A stretch of 64,000 bases of DNA from Rariglobus sp041662485 (GCA_041662485.1 JBAZSJ010000026.1:1-64000); one strand, 5' to 3'; counted from the stretch's first letter, positions 51,387-59,769 are shown. Numbers and translations are program-made. The notes: generated by a model not told the origin, from the sequence alone.

Positions 51387-51412
51387 AAAAAAACCCGCCG
51401 TTGTCGGCGGGC
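51387..51412 (-). terminator. Rho-independent terminator of the L36-L31 operon
   Basis: On the minus strand AGCCCGCCGACAACGGCGGG is followed by TTTTTTT. The stem is CCCGCCG/CGGCGGG. It lies 28 bases downstream of the rpmE2 stop at 51440, the classical position. Confidence 0.85.
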
Positions 51413-51439
51413 TTTCGAAAAACGTCGTGCGACGAAGGC

Positions 51440-51694
51440 TTACTTGGCCTTCGAGCTGCGCTTGAACTTCGAGGTGAACTTCTCGACGCGGCCGGCGGTG
51501 TCGACGATGCGCTTCTCGCCGGTGTAGGCGGGGTGCGAATCAGACGTCACGTCGCGGAGGACGATGAAAAACTCTTCGCCATCAATGACTTCCTTACGGG
51601 CGGATTTCATCGTGGACTTGGTCAGGAAGCGCTTGCCGCTCGATACGTCGAGGAAGCAAACATTGTTGAGAGAGGGATGGCCTTCGGTTTTCAC
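51440..51694 (-). CDS. rpmE2: 50S ribosomal protein L31, type B (zinc-independent form)
   Basis: An 84-residue L31 starting 'MKTEGHPSLNNVCFLDVSSG'. It lacks the CxxC...CxxC zinc ribbon of ordinary L31 and carries 'TSDSHPAYTGEKRIVDTAGR' and 'EKFTSKFKR', features of type B. Such paralogues let the ribosome release zinc during zinc shortage. It is 19 bases downstream of rpmJ on the same strand and ends at a strong terminator. Confidence 0.94.
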   Translation of the reverse strand: MKTEGHPSLNNVCFLDVSSGKRFLTKSTMKSARKEVIDGEEFFIVLRDVTSDSHPAYTGEKRIVDTAGRVEKFTSKFKRSSKAK

Positions 51695-51713
51695 GGCTTG
51701 TAAATGGAGTTAA

Positions 51714-51839
51714 TTAACCCTGACGCGCCTTGTAGCGGGGTTCGACCTTGTTGATCACGTAGATACGGCCCTTGCGGCGAACCACTTGGCAGGCAGGGTG
51801 ACGCTTCTTCGCGGATTTGATGGAGGAGACGACTTTCAT
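51714..51839 (-). CDS. rpmJ: 50S ribosomal protein L36, cysteine-poor (YkgO-like) form
   Basis: A 41-residue product from ATG 51839 starting 'MKVVSSIKSAKKRHPACQVV' and ending 'VEPRYKARQG'. Only one cysteine remains of the zinc-binding CxxC..C..H set of standard L36, as in YkgO. It is immediately upstream of type B L31, mirroring the E. coli ykgM-ykgO pairing. In E. coli this pair is Zur-regulated. Upstream (51840-51901) I see a GGAAATGTT half site but no convincing Zur palindrome. Confidence 0.93.
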   Translation of the reverse strand: MKVVSSIKSAKKRHPACQVVRRKGRIYVINKVEPRYKARQG

Positions 51840-51901
51840 AAAAGGGACGAAAACACCGTTTGCGCACACCCCTGTCAACGGAAATGTTGGCGAGATAGTT
51901 T

Positions 51902-52651
51902 TTACCCCACGAACTGCACCCACGCGTTGTTCAAAACGTGGATGCCGAGAGGTGCCAGAATCGAACCCGTTTTCTCGTAGGACCAGGCAAGGATCATTCC
52001 CACCGCGCATCCTGGCAGCGCTTTCATCGGATCGTTATGGCTGATGTGCAGGAGTCCAAACACGACGGAACTGATCAACGCTGCCTCGAAGAATCCCAGT
52101 CTGGCGCGGATGACCTGAAACAGGGTGAGGCGGAACAGGATCTCTTCGAGGATGCAAGTGATGACCGTGGCATGCACGATCTGCCACACCGTTTGATGGC
52201 CTTCCCTGTAAACGTCTCCGGGATAAATGTAGCAGACGTAAAACAAGAACCCGATTAGGTAAACAGCTCCGAAACCGCCAAGGACGTAGTTCGCTAGCCG
52301 GAGCGGGTGAATTGCGGTGGACGATTGCCAGAGGCGCTTGGGGCCGTAGCAGACGACGGCGAAGGCGATGTAGATGAGGTCCTGCGCATGCCTGACCCCG
52401 AAATAGAGCGAATCCACAAAGTGGCCAAATTCGCCCGCTCGCGCCGACGTGTGGAAAGGAATGCCTAACAGTGCAACGGTGCCGTCCTTTTCACTATAGC
52501 TTATCCACAGTTGGGGTAAAAACAGGAGGCAGAGCCAGACGACAGCCGATCCCAAGAGCAGGCAGTAGCGGAGCCGAAATTCACTCCATGGCGGAACGCG
52601 GAGGCAGGAGGTTAAAGTAGGCAGAAAAAATGGAGTAAACGCTGCCTTCAA
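51902..52651 (-). CDS. CPBP-family intramembrane metalloprotease
   Basis: A 249-residue membrane protein with about six to eight helices ('LLLGSAVVWLCLLFLPQLW', 'LGGFGAVYLIGFLFYVCYIY'). The active-site triad of the CPBP (Abi/CAAX protease) family is present: 'ILEEILFRL' (EExxxR), 'FGLLHISH' (FxxxH) and 'HVLNNAW' (HxxxN/B). These proteases cleave within membranes in prenyl-protein processing or bacteriocin self-immunity; the substrate here is unknown. It lies 62 bases upstream of rpmJ on the same strand and 16 bases after the AT-rich lipoprotein gene stop. Confidence 0.88.
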   Translation of the reverse strand: MKAAFTPFFLPTLTSCLRVPPWSEFRLRYCLLLGSAVVWLCLLFLPQLWISYSEKDGTVALLGIPFHTSARAGEFGHFVDSLYFGVRHAQDLIYIAFAVVCYGPKRLWQSSTAIHPLRLANYVLGGFGAVYLIGFLFYVCYIYPGDVYREGHQTVWQIVHATVITCILEEILFRLTLFQVIRARLGFFEAALISSVVFGLLHISHNDPMKALPGCAVGMILAWSYEKTGSILAPLGIHVLNNAWVQFVG

Positions 52652-52667
52652 CTAATTAGCGCATTTT

Positions 52668-54320
52668 TCAATTGTTTGTATATCCAAGCCAGAATTTATC
52701 CCTAGGATAAATCAATTGAACTATGTGTTGCTGTAAAGTGAGTTGATTTAAATTATTCGCGCCATCAATACTAACTAGTTTCAGTGCTATCTCTGCCATA
52801 ATTTGAACATCCGGCTGCGCGCCGTCAGGTGCTGCCATTAACAAGGCCTTATCAATCGAGCCTGATTTCACATATGCTAGAGCAGCTGTTTGTTTACTGT
52901 TACCGGTTAATTTTTCCGCCAATAACTCAAAAGATTCTTGGGCAGAAATAGGCTTAAATACCCCTAACTGAGCCACAAGGGAGTGAATGGCTTTAGAATA
53001 CTGTTCAATTCTTATATATAAGTTAGCAACGCCAAGGAGAGATGAATACGTGGTTAAAGAGCAATTTGCTGCACTTGCAAAAAGAACAGCCTGGTCCAAT
53101 GCGTCGCAGGCTTTTTGATTTAACCCCATCTCTGCATAAGCCCCCGCCGCATTACTGAATCTATCAACTTGAATATGAGTAAAAAAATCATTGTCATAAT
53201 TTCCGCGCGGCTGCTTTAAAATAAATTCATAAATCGAATTATTGAGCCGGTCGGATACTTTTCTATTCCCTATTAATTCATAACCACCAGCGATCTTTGA
53301 CATGATTGTAATCCAATCATCAATGTTATCCCGAGAAGTCGGCATGCCTGCTTTAAAGCATGACTCGGCCTTATCGGATTCCCCATTTTTTGCATATATT
53401 ACTCCAGCGTGAACTAATAATTTTTTATCCGCCCGTATATTTTGTTCATTCTCGGCCAATAAATAGTCTGCTTTTGAGCGCTCACCTAAAGATGCGAATT
53501 TTGAGGCCAGCATCATCTCTGCTTCTATAAATGAATTACCCTCATTTTTAAACCCTTGGATACTTTCAAGAAACCTGCCGTAGACCTGAATGGAATAAAT
53601 CGGTTGGTTTTTCACCGTGCTTAATTCCGCCAAACTCTTAGTGGAAAACCAAATAAAATGCGTTTCGTTAAATAGTTTTTTGTTTATTAAGGCCAACGCC
53701 CTATCAGTTTCCCCGCTTTTCGCTAATTGTGCCGCGATTAAATATTTCACATTAATTCTATTATAATTAATAATATTATTATCGGAATCAGGGATCTTTT
53801 TAAAAACTTCTAAAGCTAAGGACATATATTTTCCAGCCACGTCTCGCTCTCCCCTCATCATTAACTGATTATAAATCGCCAAGAGTATTTCAATGTCGCG
53901 ATTATTACCGTATCCACTGATCGAAATAAAATATGCACATTGAATTGGATCTAATTCAGCTGAGGCAAGCGCCCTCAAAGTCCCCTCCATCTCTGCGAAT
54001 TGTTTCAGTGATAAATCACAAGTATTAACCCTCCCCGAAACCAAATCTACTGCAATTTGTGTCGACGGGTATTTTGTGATGATTTCATTCAAATTACTTT
54101 TCGCAACTTCATAGTATTGATTTAATAAGCTATCATAAGTGCCGTGACCCACTTTTGCATTTTGCATTGCCTGAACGGCTTTTACATAAAGAAGATTTGC
54201 GGCAGCATTAAGATCGGAAGGTGAAGCAGGGGCACTCGTGGCATCCTTGGAATCAGAGCAGCCTGATAGCGTTAATATTAATAACAAACCGACCAGCAAT
54301 AATCGGAATTTAATTTTCAT
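52668..54320 (-). CDS. AT-rich TPR-like lipoprotein
   Basis: A 550-residue product with a lipoprotein signal: charged start, hydrophobic core 'LLLVGLLLILTLSGC' and Cys21 as the lipidation site. The mature part is all helical, with TPR-like pairs such as 'AQLAKSGETDRALALINK', 'YAKNGESDKAESCFKAG' and 'AYVKSGSIDKALLMA'. Base composition is strikingly AT-rich with codons such as AAA, TTA and ATA, unlike every neighbour. This suggests recent acquisition. TPR lipoproteins are scaffolds; no partner can be named. Confidence 0.85.
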   Translation of the reverse strand: MKIKFRLLLVGLLLILTLSGCSDSKDATSAPASPSDLNAAANLLYVKAVQAMQNAKVGHGTYDSLLNQYYEVAKSNLNEIITKYPSTQIAVDLVSGRVNTCDLSLKQFAEMEGTLRALASAELDPIQCAYFISISGYGNNRDIEILLAIYNQLMMRGERDVAGKYMSLALEVFKKIPDSDNNIINYNRINVKYLIAAQLAKSGETDRALALINKKLFNETHFIWFSTKSLAELSTVKNQPIYSIQVYGRFLESIQGFKNEGNSFIEAEMMLASKFASLGERSKADYLLAENEQNIRADKKLLVHAGVIYAKNGESDKAESCFKAGMPTSRDNIDDWITIMSKIAGGYELIGNRKVSDRLNNSIYEFILKQPRGNYDNDFFTHIQVDRFSNAAGAYAEMGLNQKACDALDQAVLFASAANCSLTTYSSLLGVANLYIRIEQYSKAIHSLVAQLGVFKPISAQESFELLAEKLTGNSKQTAALAYVKSGSIDKALLMAAPDGAQPDVQIMAEIALKLVSIDGANNLNQLTLQQHIVQLIYPRDKFWLGYTNN

Positions 54321-54405
54321 AATTTGAATTCAGACGCCATCCATTGCCAAAAAAAGAACAGGTTTACACCTATCAATAAAATGAAATATAGTTATCATAT
54401 ATTTA

Positions 54406-54663
54406 TCAGCACATACTCCAAGTATTCGTATATATATTTAATGACAGAGAACCACGGGCTAGATTTTCATCAACCTGACTCAGAGCTGGTAACAGTTTTT
54501 CAGCCTCACTCCAAGAAAGTGATTCGATGTCCTTGGCTTCGAAAACCATTCCAGTAAGTGCGAAAACGATAATACAATTCCCGTCAGAGCGAATCCAATT
54601 TATGTATCGGGCTTCTTGAGGTGCATTTTTAACAGCACTAGCAAATATCACAATTTTAGTCAT
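54406..54663 (-). CDS. Small hypothetical protein in the AT-rich island
   Basis: An 85-residue product from ATG 54663 ('MTKIVIFASAVKNAPQEARY'), also AT-rich and with an ordered amphipathic composition ('MVFEAKDIESLSWSEAEKLL'). It lies 85 bases upstream of the lipoprotein gene on the same strand. I know no family. An overlapping reading frame on the opposite strand (54324-54557) looks less protein-like. From 54664 to 54790 no gene is visible. Confidence 0.55.
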   Translation of the reverse strand: MTKIVIFASAVKNAPQEARYINWIRSDGNCIIVFALTGMVFEAKDIESLSWSEAEKLLPALSQVDENLARGSLSLNIYTNTWSMC

Positions 54664-54790
54664 AACTTTATGGATAATAGTAGCTCGGGCAAGATTTCGA
54701 CTTTATTATTTCGCTTGGATAGCGCCCGTTTCATTTTGTTACTCTGGCCTATGGTGACGCAGTTTTAAAAGTGCCCAATATGCTCTCCGC

Positions 54791-55351
54791 TCAGTTGAGA
54801 CTCGGATCCTCGGGTTCGTTGGCGAGCAGCTTCCATTCGTGATCAATTTGCCCGAGCAGATCGCGCCAAAGACGTTCGTCCGGCTTGTCATCCAACAGGT
54901 CGGCCACCAACGGACTTACCACCCACGTGTTCTGCTTCATCTCGTTTTCCAGCTGACCGCCTGTCCAGCCGGCGTAACCAAGAAAGGCGCGCAGATAAAC
55001 GCCCTCTTCCTGGCTCAGCTCCGTGGCCTTTTCGGGATCGATGCCAAACATGAGCTGATAACCGTCCTGTTGGGGATGAGGCCGCCAAGCGCAAAGAATC
55101 ACCTGCGATGTCTGCACCGGACCGCCCTCAAAAAGCGGCACCTGCGCAAGCGCTCCCAGTGCGAAGGCCGGATCCAGTTCGCCGAGGCACTTGCCCGCCG
55201 GGCGGTTAAGCACCACGCCCATCGCGCCGTCGGCATCGTGCGTCGACAGCAACACCACTGTGCGCCGGAAATGCGGATCCTTCAACGCCGGGTGTGCCAG
55301 CAGCAGCGAACCGGCGAGCACGGCGGAGGATTCGGGACGGCGGGCGTTCAT
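54791..55351 (-). CDS. yqgE: YqgE/AlgH-family protein (UPF0301)
   Basis: A 186-residue product from ATG 55351. Family blocks: 'AGSLLLAHPALKDPHFRRTV', 'DADGAMGVVLNRPAGKCLGE', 'PLFEGGPVQTSQVI' and 'LRAFLGYAGWTGGQLENEM'. The YqgE/AlgH fold is widespread but its biochemical role is not settled. It follows the dCMP deaminase gene by 20 bases on the same strand and is probably co-transcribed. Confidence 0.93.
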   Translation of the reverse strand: MNARRPESSAVLAGSLLLAHPALKDPHFRRTVVLLSTHDADGAMGVVLNRPAGKCLGELDPAFALGALAQVPLFEGGPVQTSQVILCAWRPHPQQDGYQLMFGIDPEKATELSQEEGVYLRAFLGYAGWTGGQLENEMKQNTWVVSPLVADLLDDKPDERLWRDLLGQIDHEWKLLANEPEDPSLN

Positions 55352-55371
55352 CGGGTGGCGACGACGGTTTC

Positions 55372-55845
55372 TCAAAGTTTGAGCACCTTCACGCCCGCGT
55401 CGGTCAGGAGCGGCTCGACGAGCGGGTCGTTGTTGTAATCGATGCGGTAGCGCACCTCGGCGATGCCGGAGGCGGCCATGATCTTCGCGCAGTTGATGCA
55501 CGGAAAATGGGAAACGTAGGCGATGCCGCCCTCGACCGGACTGCCTCGGCGGGCGGCGTCGGCGATGGCGTTTTGCTCGGCGTGGACCGTCGCCTGCTCG
55601 TGGCCGTCGCGGAGCCGCGAGTGGTGCGGCGTGCCCGGGAGAAAGCCGTTGTAGCCGGCCGCGATGATGCGGTTCTTGCGATCCCCGCCGCTCACGATGA
55701 CACAGCCCACGTGCAGGCGCTCGCAGGGCGAACGCGTGGCGATGAGCATGGTGGTCGCCATGAAATAATCGTCCCACGAGGGACGTCCGGGAAATTGCTG
55801 GGTGGCTTGGGCGATCAGGTCGACCGCGGAGCACGTTTCGCTCAT
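55372..55845 (-). CDS. dCMP/cytidine deaminase family protein (ComE-like)
   Basis: A 157-residue zinc deaminase from ATG 55845 ('MSETCSAVDLIAQATQQFPG'). The zinc site is 'TVHAEQNAIADAA' (His-Ala-Glu) and 'FPCINCAKIM' (PCxxC). 'RPSWDDYFMATTMLIATRSP' and 'GCVIVSGGDRKNRIIAAGYN' are typical of the dCMP deaminase family that produces dUMP for thymidylate synthesis. Longer starts add a non-conserved tail. It is divergent from the Nif3 gene. Confidence 0.92.
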   Translation of the reverse strand: MSETCSAVDLIAQATQQFPGRPSWDDYFMATTMLIATRSPCERLHVGCVIVSGGDRKNRIIAAGYNGFLPGTPHHSRLRDGHEQATVHAEQNAIADAARRGSPVEGGIAYVSHFPCINCAKIMAASGIAEVRYRIDYNNDPLVEPLLTDAGVKVLKL

Positions 55846-55943
55846 GAACGCATCGGTAGCTCCCGCGCGGAAAAATGCCACACCGAATCGCACCAGCCTC
55901 GTAAACGCTTGGCACCCGCCGCGCCCGCCTGCCACGCTGCCCC

Positions 55944-56696
55944 ATGCCTACGCTTCAGGATCTCGTCACCTATTGCGATGAACGCACGCGCCGCACCGCC
56001 TACAAGGATGCCCCCGGCGCGTTCAACGGGCTGCAGGTCGCCAACAACGGCCGCGTCACCAAGATCGGCGCCGCCGTCGATGCGGGTGTCGCGCCCTTTC
56101 AGCAGGCGGTCGCTGCCGGCGTGGATTTTCTCATCGTTCACCACGGCATGTATTGGGACATGCCTCGCCCGCTCACCGGCCCGGCCTACGACCGCGTTTC
56201 CACGCTCATGCGCGGCAACTGCGCGCTCTACTCGAATCACCTTCCGCTCGACGGACACCCCGAGCTGGGCAACAACGCCCTGCTCGCCCGCCAGCTCGGA
56301 CTCGATCCCGACCGCCCCTTCCTCGTTCGCGACGGCGAGTCCATCGGTCGCATCGCCAGCCGCAGCGGCCCGCGTTCCGCGTTGCGCGCCCAACTTGAAA
56401 AACTCTATCCGCGCGTCGTCGCCATCGAATACGGTAGCGAAGCGCCCGCGTCCGTCGCGTTTTGCAGCGGCAGCGGCAACAGCGCCATCCCCGAGCTTTT
56501 GCCCGCCGGCGTGGACACGCTCGTGACCGGCGAACTCCGAGAGGAATGGTTTAACACCGCCCAGGAGCAGAAGCTCAACCTCTACCTCTGCGGACACTAC
56601 GCGACCGAAGTTCACGGAGTGAAGGCCCTCGCCGCCGAACTCAGCGCGAAGTTCGGCCTGCCGTGGGAGTTCATCGCCACGGACAACCCCCTGTAG
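55944..56696 (+). CDS. Nif3-like dinuclear metal center protein
   Basis: A 250-residue YbgI/Nif3-type protein. It contains 'FNGLQVANNGRVTKIGAAVD', 'DFLIVHHGMYWDMPRPLTG', 'SNHLPLDGHPELGNNALLAR' and 'LNLYLCGHYATEVHGVKALA'. His residues in VHHG, the Asp in LDGH and the final GHYATE bind two metals in the hexameric ring. Although often labelled GTP cyclohydrolase, its true role is uncertain. It is the short form without the mid-domain insertion. It precedes the methyltransferase by 31 bases. Confidence 0.93.
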   Translation: MPTLQDLVTYCDERTRRTAYKDAPGAFNGLQVANNGRVTKIGAAVDAGVAPFQQAVAAGVDFLIVHHGMYWDMPRPLTGPAYDRVSTLMRGNCALYSNHLPLDGHPELGNNALLARQLGLDPDRPFLVRDGESIGRIASRSGPRSALRAQLEKLYPRVVAIEYGSEAPASVAFCSGSGNSAIPELLPAGVDTLVTGELREEWFNTAQEQKLNLYLCGHYATEVHGVKALAAELSAKFGLPWEFIATDNPL

Positions 56697-56727
56697 GTGT
56701 TCACCCCGTTGACCTCGTTCTCACCGC

Positions 56728-57387
56728 GTGCATGCTCGCACGGTGCAACGCCGACTCGTTCCCGAGCTCCTCGACTCGCTCCCGCCCGATCACCCCGACG
56801 CGCTTCACAGCCGGCGCGACTTGCGCGTCATCAACCGCGTGATGGGCAACGCCCCGTGGTTTCGCGCGGCACTCGCCTCCCGTGTGCGTCCCGGAGAACG
56901 CGTGCTCGAACTCGGCTCCGGCACCGGCGAACTCGCCGCGGTTCTTCGCTCCGTCGCCCCGTTGTTCGACAGCATTGATCGCGTGCCTCGCCCGCCAGCA
57001 TGGCCCGCCGACGCCCGCTGGCATCAGGCCGACATCATGGAATTCTCAGGCTGGAACGATTACGTCGTCGTCATCGGCAATCTCATCCTCCACCACTTCG
57101 ACGACACCGCCCTCCGCGCCCTCGGCAACGCCATCGGCCCCCACGTCCGCCTGCTCGTTTTTTCCGAACCCACGCGCAAACGTTTCAACCAGTGGATTTG
57201 GAACGTCGCCGCCCCGCTCGGCGGCGCGAACCACGTCACCCGTCACGACGGCCGCGTGAGCATCGCCGCCGGCTTTCGCCACGACGAACTGCCCCGCGTC
57301 CTCGGCCTCGATCCCGCCCTCTGGCATTGGGAAATCACCAACAGCTGGCTCGGCGCCTACCGGATGATCGCCGAACGCAGATCATGA
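56728..57387 (+). CDS. Class I SAM-dependent methyltransferase of the type III PKS cluster
   Basis: A 219-residue product; the frame opens with GTG 56728, and GTG 56743 is also possible. Motif I is 'RVLELGSGTGELAAVLRS' (nucleotide-binding E/DxGxGxG), and 'YVVVIGNLILHHFDDTALRAL' contains the post-II region with LHHF. This is typical of UbiE/COQ5-like or O-methyltransferases acting on small aromatic or lipid substrates. It lies upstream of a geranylgeranyl-reductase-like FAD enzyme and a type III PKS on the same strand, so it probably methylates the polyketide product, though a palindromic repeat separates it from them. Confidence 0.85.
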   Translation: MHARTVQRRLVPELLDSLPPDHPDALHSRRDLRVINRVMGNAPWFRAALASRVRPGERVLELGSGTGELAAVLRSVAPLFDSIDRVPRPPAWPADARWHQADIMEFSGWNDYVVVIGNLILHHFDDTALRALGNAIGPHVRLLVFSEPTRKRFNQWIWNVAAPLGGANHVTRHDGRVSIAAGFRHDELPRVLGLDPALWHWEITNSWLGAYRMIAERRS

Positions 57388-57417
57388 CCAACGCATACTC
57401 AAATCCGTTGATCGCAG

Positions 57418-57506
57418 GTAGGGCGGGACCGCTGGGCCCGCCGCGACTAAGGACGCCTGATTTCATTCGCGTGTCCAACCGGGCGGCCCAGCGGTCCGCC
57501 CCTACC
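57418..57506. repeat. GGTAGGG palindrome between the methyltransferase and oxidoreductase genes
   Basis: The left arm (57418-57442, GGTAGGGCGGGACCGCTGGG) and right arm (57481-57506, ending GGTCCGCCCCTACC) match the outer arms of 51236-51365 but no REP is inserted here. It is probably the empty state of that element. It ends 31 bases before the next start and may influence expression of the following genes. Confidence 0.8.
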
Positions 57507-57537
57507 TTTGATCCCTCAAAAACAAAATGTCTTTGCG

Positions 57538-58569
57538 ATGACCTCCGCGTCCATGCAACCCGTTGAAATCGTCGGCGGCGGCCTCGCCGGACTTTCCCTC
57601 GGCCTCGCCCTGCGTCACGCCGGAGTTGCCGTGACCATCATCGAGGCGGGCGCTTATCCGCGGCATCGCGTCTGCGGCGAGTTCATCGCCGGCCTCGCGC
57701 CATCCACCATCGAACGCCTCGGCCTCGCTCCTTTCCTTGCCGACGCCCTTCATCACCGCGAAGTCGCCTGGTTCCGACACGACCAACCGCTCCGCCGGCA
57801 GACACTTCCCCATCCCGCCCTCGCGATCAGCCGCCAAACCCTCGATGAGCGCCTCGCCACCGCCTTCGTGTCCGCCGGAGGACACTTGCGCACGCAAACC
57901 CGCGCCGATCTCACCGCCGCTCCCGCCGGCCGCGTCTTTGCCACCGGTCGCCGTCCCGCCCGCCCGGAATGGATCGGCCTGAAATGCCATGCGCTCAACC
58001 TCCCGTTGACCGCCGAACTCGAACTCCACCTCGGCGACAACGCCTATGTCGGCCTCTGCGCGGTCGGCGACGGCCGCGTCAACGTCTCCGGCCTGTTCCG
58101 CCAGCGCGCGGGCCTCGCGGTTTCGCGCGAAACCGCCCTGCCCGCCTATCTGCACGCCGTCGGCTTATCCGCACTCGCCGACCGCCTCGCCGCCGTCGAG
58201 ATTGATCCCGACTCTTTTTCGGCCGTCGCCGGACTCGGTTTTTCAAAACCATCCGCGCAGACGGACCGCCTCGTGATCGGCGACACCTATGCGATGACGC
58301 CGCCCTTCACCGGCAACGGCATGGCCATGGCCTTCCAAAGCGCGGAACAGGCTCTCGATCCGTTGCTCGCATGGTCGCGCGGCGAAGCCTCGTGGGAAAC
58401 AACCCTGCGCACCACGCATCGCCGCCTCCGCTCCCTTTTTCGCGTCCGTCTCGCCTCTGCGTCCGCCCTGCACCCGTTCCTTTTCAAACCCGCCCGCCAA
58501 CGCTGGCTCGCGACCGCCAGCCGCCTCCGTCTGCTGCCTTTGCGCCCGCTTTACAACGCCACCCACTGA
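57538..58569 (+). CDS. FAD-dependent oxidoreductase (geranylgeranyl reductase-like)
   Basis: A 343-residue flavoprotein from ATG 57538. The N-terminal Rossmann loop is 'VEIVGGGLAGLSLGLALRHA' (GxGxxG), with 'HRVCGEFIAGL' next (the CGE motif common in this family), and the second FAD contact 'RLVIGDTYAMTPPFTGNGMA' toward the C-terminus. It resembles geranylgeranyl reductase/FixC-type or aromatic hydroxylases. It is 20 bases upstream of the type III PKS gene. Together with the methyltransferase it could hydroxylate and tailor a resorcinol or pyrone ring. Electron acceptor and substrate are unknown. Confidence 0.87.
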   Translation: MTSASMQPVEIVGGGLAGLSLGLALRHAGVAVTIIEAGAYPRHRVCGEFIAGLAPSTIERLGLAPFLADALHHREVAWFRHDQPLRRQTLPHPALAISRQTLDERLATAFVSAGGHLRTQTRADLTAAPAGRVFATGRRPARPEWIGLKCHALNLPLTAELELHLGDNAYVGLCAVGDGRVNVSGLFRQRAGLAVSRETALPAYLHAVGLSALADRLAAVEIDPDSFSAVAGLGFSKPSAQTDRLVIGDTYAMTPPFTGNGMAMAFQSAEQALDPLLAWSRGEASWETTLRTTHRRLRSLFRVRLASASALHPFLFKPARQRWLATASRLRLLPLRPLYNATH

Positions 58570-58589
58570 TCGTCCGTCCCGACCCGCCC

Positions 58590-59630
58590 ATGTATCTCCA
58601 CGCCCTCGCCACCGCCGTGCCGCCGACCGCCTTCACCCAGCCGGAGTGCTGGCAACTCATCAACCGTTCGAGTTCGCGCCAGCGACTCTCCGATCGCTCG
58701 CTCGTGATGCTCGAATCCGTGTTGAGCGGCGACAGCGGTATCAACCGGCGTCACTTCGCCGCGCCCGACATGGAGCGAGTTTTCGACTACACGCCCGACC
58801 AGCTCAACGATCTCTTCCGCGCCGCCGCCCCCGAACTCGCCGGACGCGCGCTCACCGCCGCGCTCACCCAGGCCGGACTCCGCCCGTCGCAACTCGACGC
58901 CCTTCTCATCTGCACCTGCACCGGCTACCTTTGCCCCGGCGTCACCAGCTACGTCGCCGAGCAGCTCGGCCTGCGGCCTAACGCCTTTCTTCAGGACATC
59001 GTCGGCCTCGGTTGCGGCGCCGCCGTGCCCACCTTGCGCGCGGTCAACGCCGTGCTCGCCGCCCAGCCCGACGCCATCGTCGCCTGTGTCGCCGTCGAGA
59101 TTTGCTCCGCCGCCTTTTACCTCGACGATGATCCCGGCGTGCTCATCAGCGCCTGTCTCTTCGGCGACGGCGCGGCCGCGAGCATCTGGAAATCCACGCC
59201 CGGCCCGCAAGGCGTGCGCTGCCACGGCTTCAACACCCTTCACCGCCCGCAGGACCGCGACAAACTCCGCTTCGAGACGCGCAACGGAAAGCTCCGCAAT
59301 CTCCTCCACAAAACTGTGCCCGCGCTCGCCGCCGACGCCGTCTCGCACCTGCTCGCCGCCGAACCGTTCGGCGCGAAGCCCATCGGCCGCATCATCGCCC
59401 ACCCCGGCGGACGCGAGGTAATCAAGGCCATCGAGACCACCCTGCCCGCCTATCCGCTCGACGCCACCCGCCGCGTGTTGCGCGACTGCGGCAACATGAG
59501 CAGCCCCTCCGTCCTCTTCGCGTTGCAGGAGGCGCTCCGCGACGGCCGCCCCGAAACCGATCACGATTGGTGGCTCGTCAGCTTCGGCGCCGGCTTCAGC
59601 GCGCACGGCTGCCGGATCAGCTCCGTCTGA
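58590..59630 (+). CDS. Type III polyketide synthase (chalcone/stilbene synthase-like)
   Basis: A 346-residue thiolase-fold enzyme from ATG 58590 ('MYLHALATAVPPTAFTQPEC'). The catalytic triad is Cys142 ('VGLGCGAAVPTLR'), His271 ('IAHPGGREVI') and Asn302 ('CGNMSSPSVL'). 'ICTCTGYLCPGVTSYVAEQL' and 'FGDGAAASIWKS' are typical. It extends an acyl-CoA starter with malonyl-CoA and cyclises the product. Bacterial members make alkylresorcinols, alkylpyrones or tetrahydroxynaphthalene, and the neighbours (FAD oxidoreductase, methyltransferase) match the Streptomyces srsABC scheme for phenolic lipids. Product and chain length cannot be read from the sequence. It ends at composite repeat copy B. Confidence 0.93.
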   Translation: MYLHALATAVPPTAFTQPECWQLINRSSSRQRLSDRSLVMLESVLSGDSGINRRHFAAPDMERVFDYTPDQLNDLFRAAAPELAGRALTAALTQAGLRPSQLDALLICTCTGYLCPGVTSYVAEQLGLRPNAFLQDIVGLGCGAAVPTLRAVNAVLAAQPDAIVACVAVEICSAAFYLDDDPGVLISACLFGDGAAASIWKSTPGPQGVRCHGFNTLHRPQDRDKLRFETRNGKLRNLLHKTVPALAADAVSHLLAAEPFGAKPIGRIIAHPGGREVIKAIETTLPAYPLDATRRVLRDCGNMSSPSVLFALQEALRDGRPETDHDWWLVSFGAGFSAHGCRISSV

Positions 59631-59769
59631 AGTAAGCATCCCCGGGCAAGTTCCGGGGCATTTCCGATGTAGGAGCCCATTTATGGGCGATTCGTGGGAG
59701 CGAGCTTGCTCGCGATTCCGATCCTCGCGAGCAAGCTCGCTCCCACCTCCCAACCAGCCGAAGCAAGCT
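59631..59769. repeat. Composite repeat with REP pair, copy B
   Basis: Near-identical to 46452-46590: AGTAAGCATCC, a CCCGGG hairpin, GATGTAGGAGCCCAT..TTATGGGCG, a REP pair at 59694-59746 (spacer TTCCGATCC), then CAACCAGCCGAAGCAA. It begins one base after the PKS stop codon. From 59770 to 59861 there is only a small hairpin GAGGCGTGACGCCTC (59814-59828). Confidence 0.9.

Noticed and set aside
54324..54557. Plus-strand 77-codon frame in the AT-rich island
   Set aside because: Overlaps the better minus-strand candidate and has no recognisable protein character.
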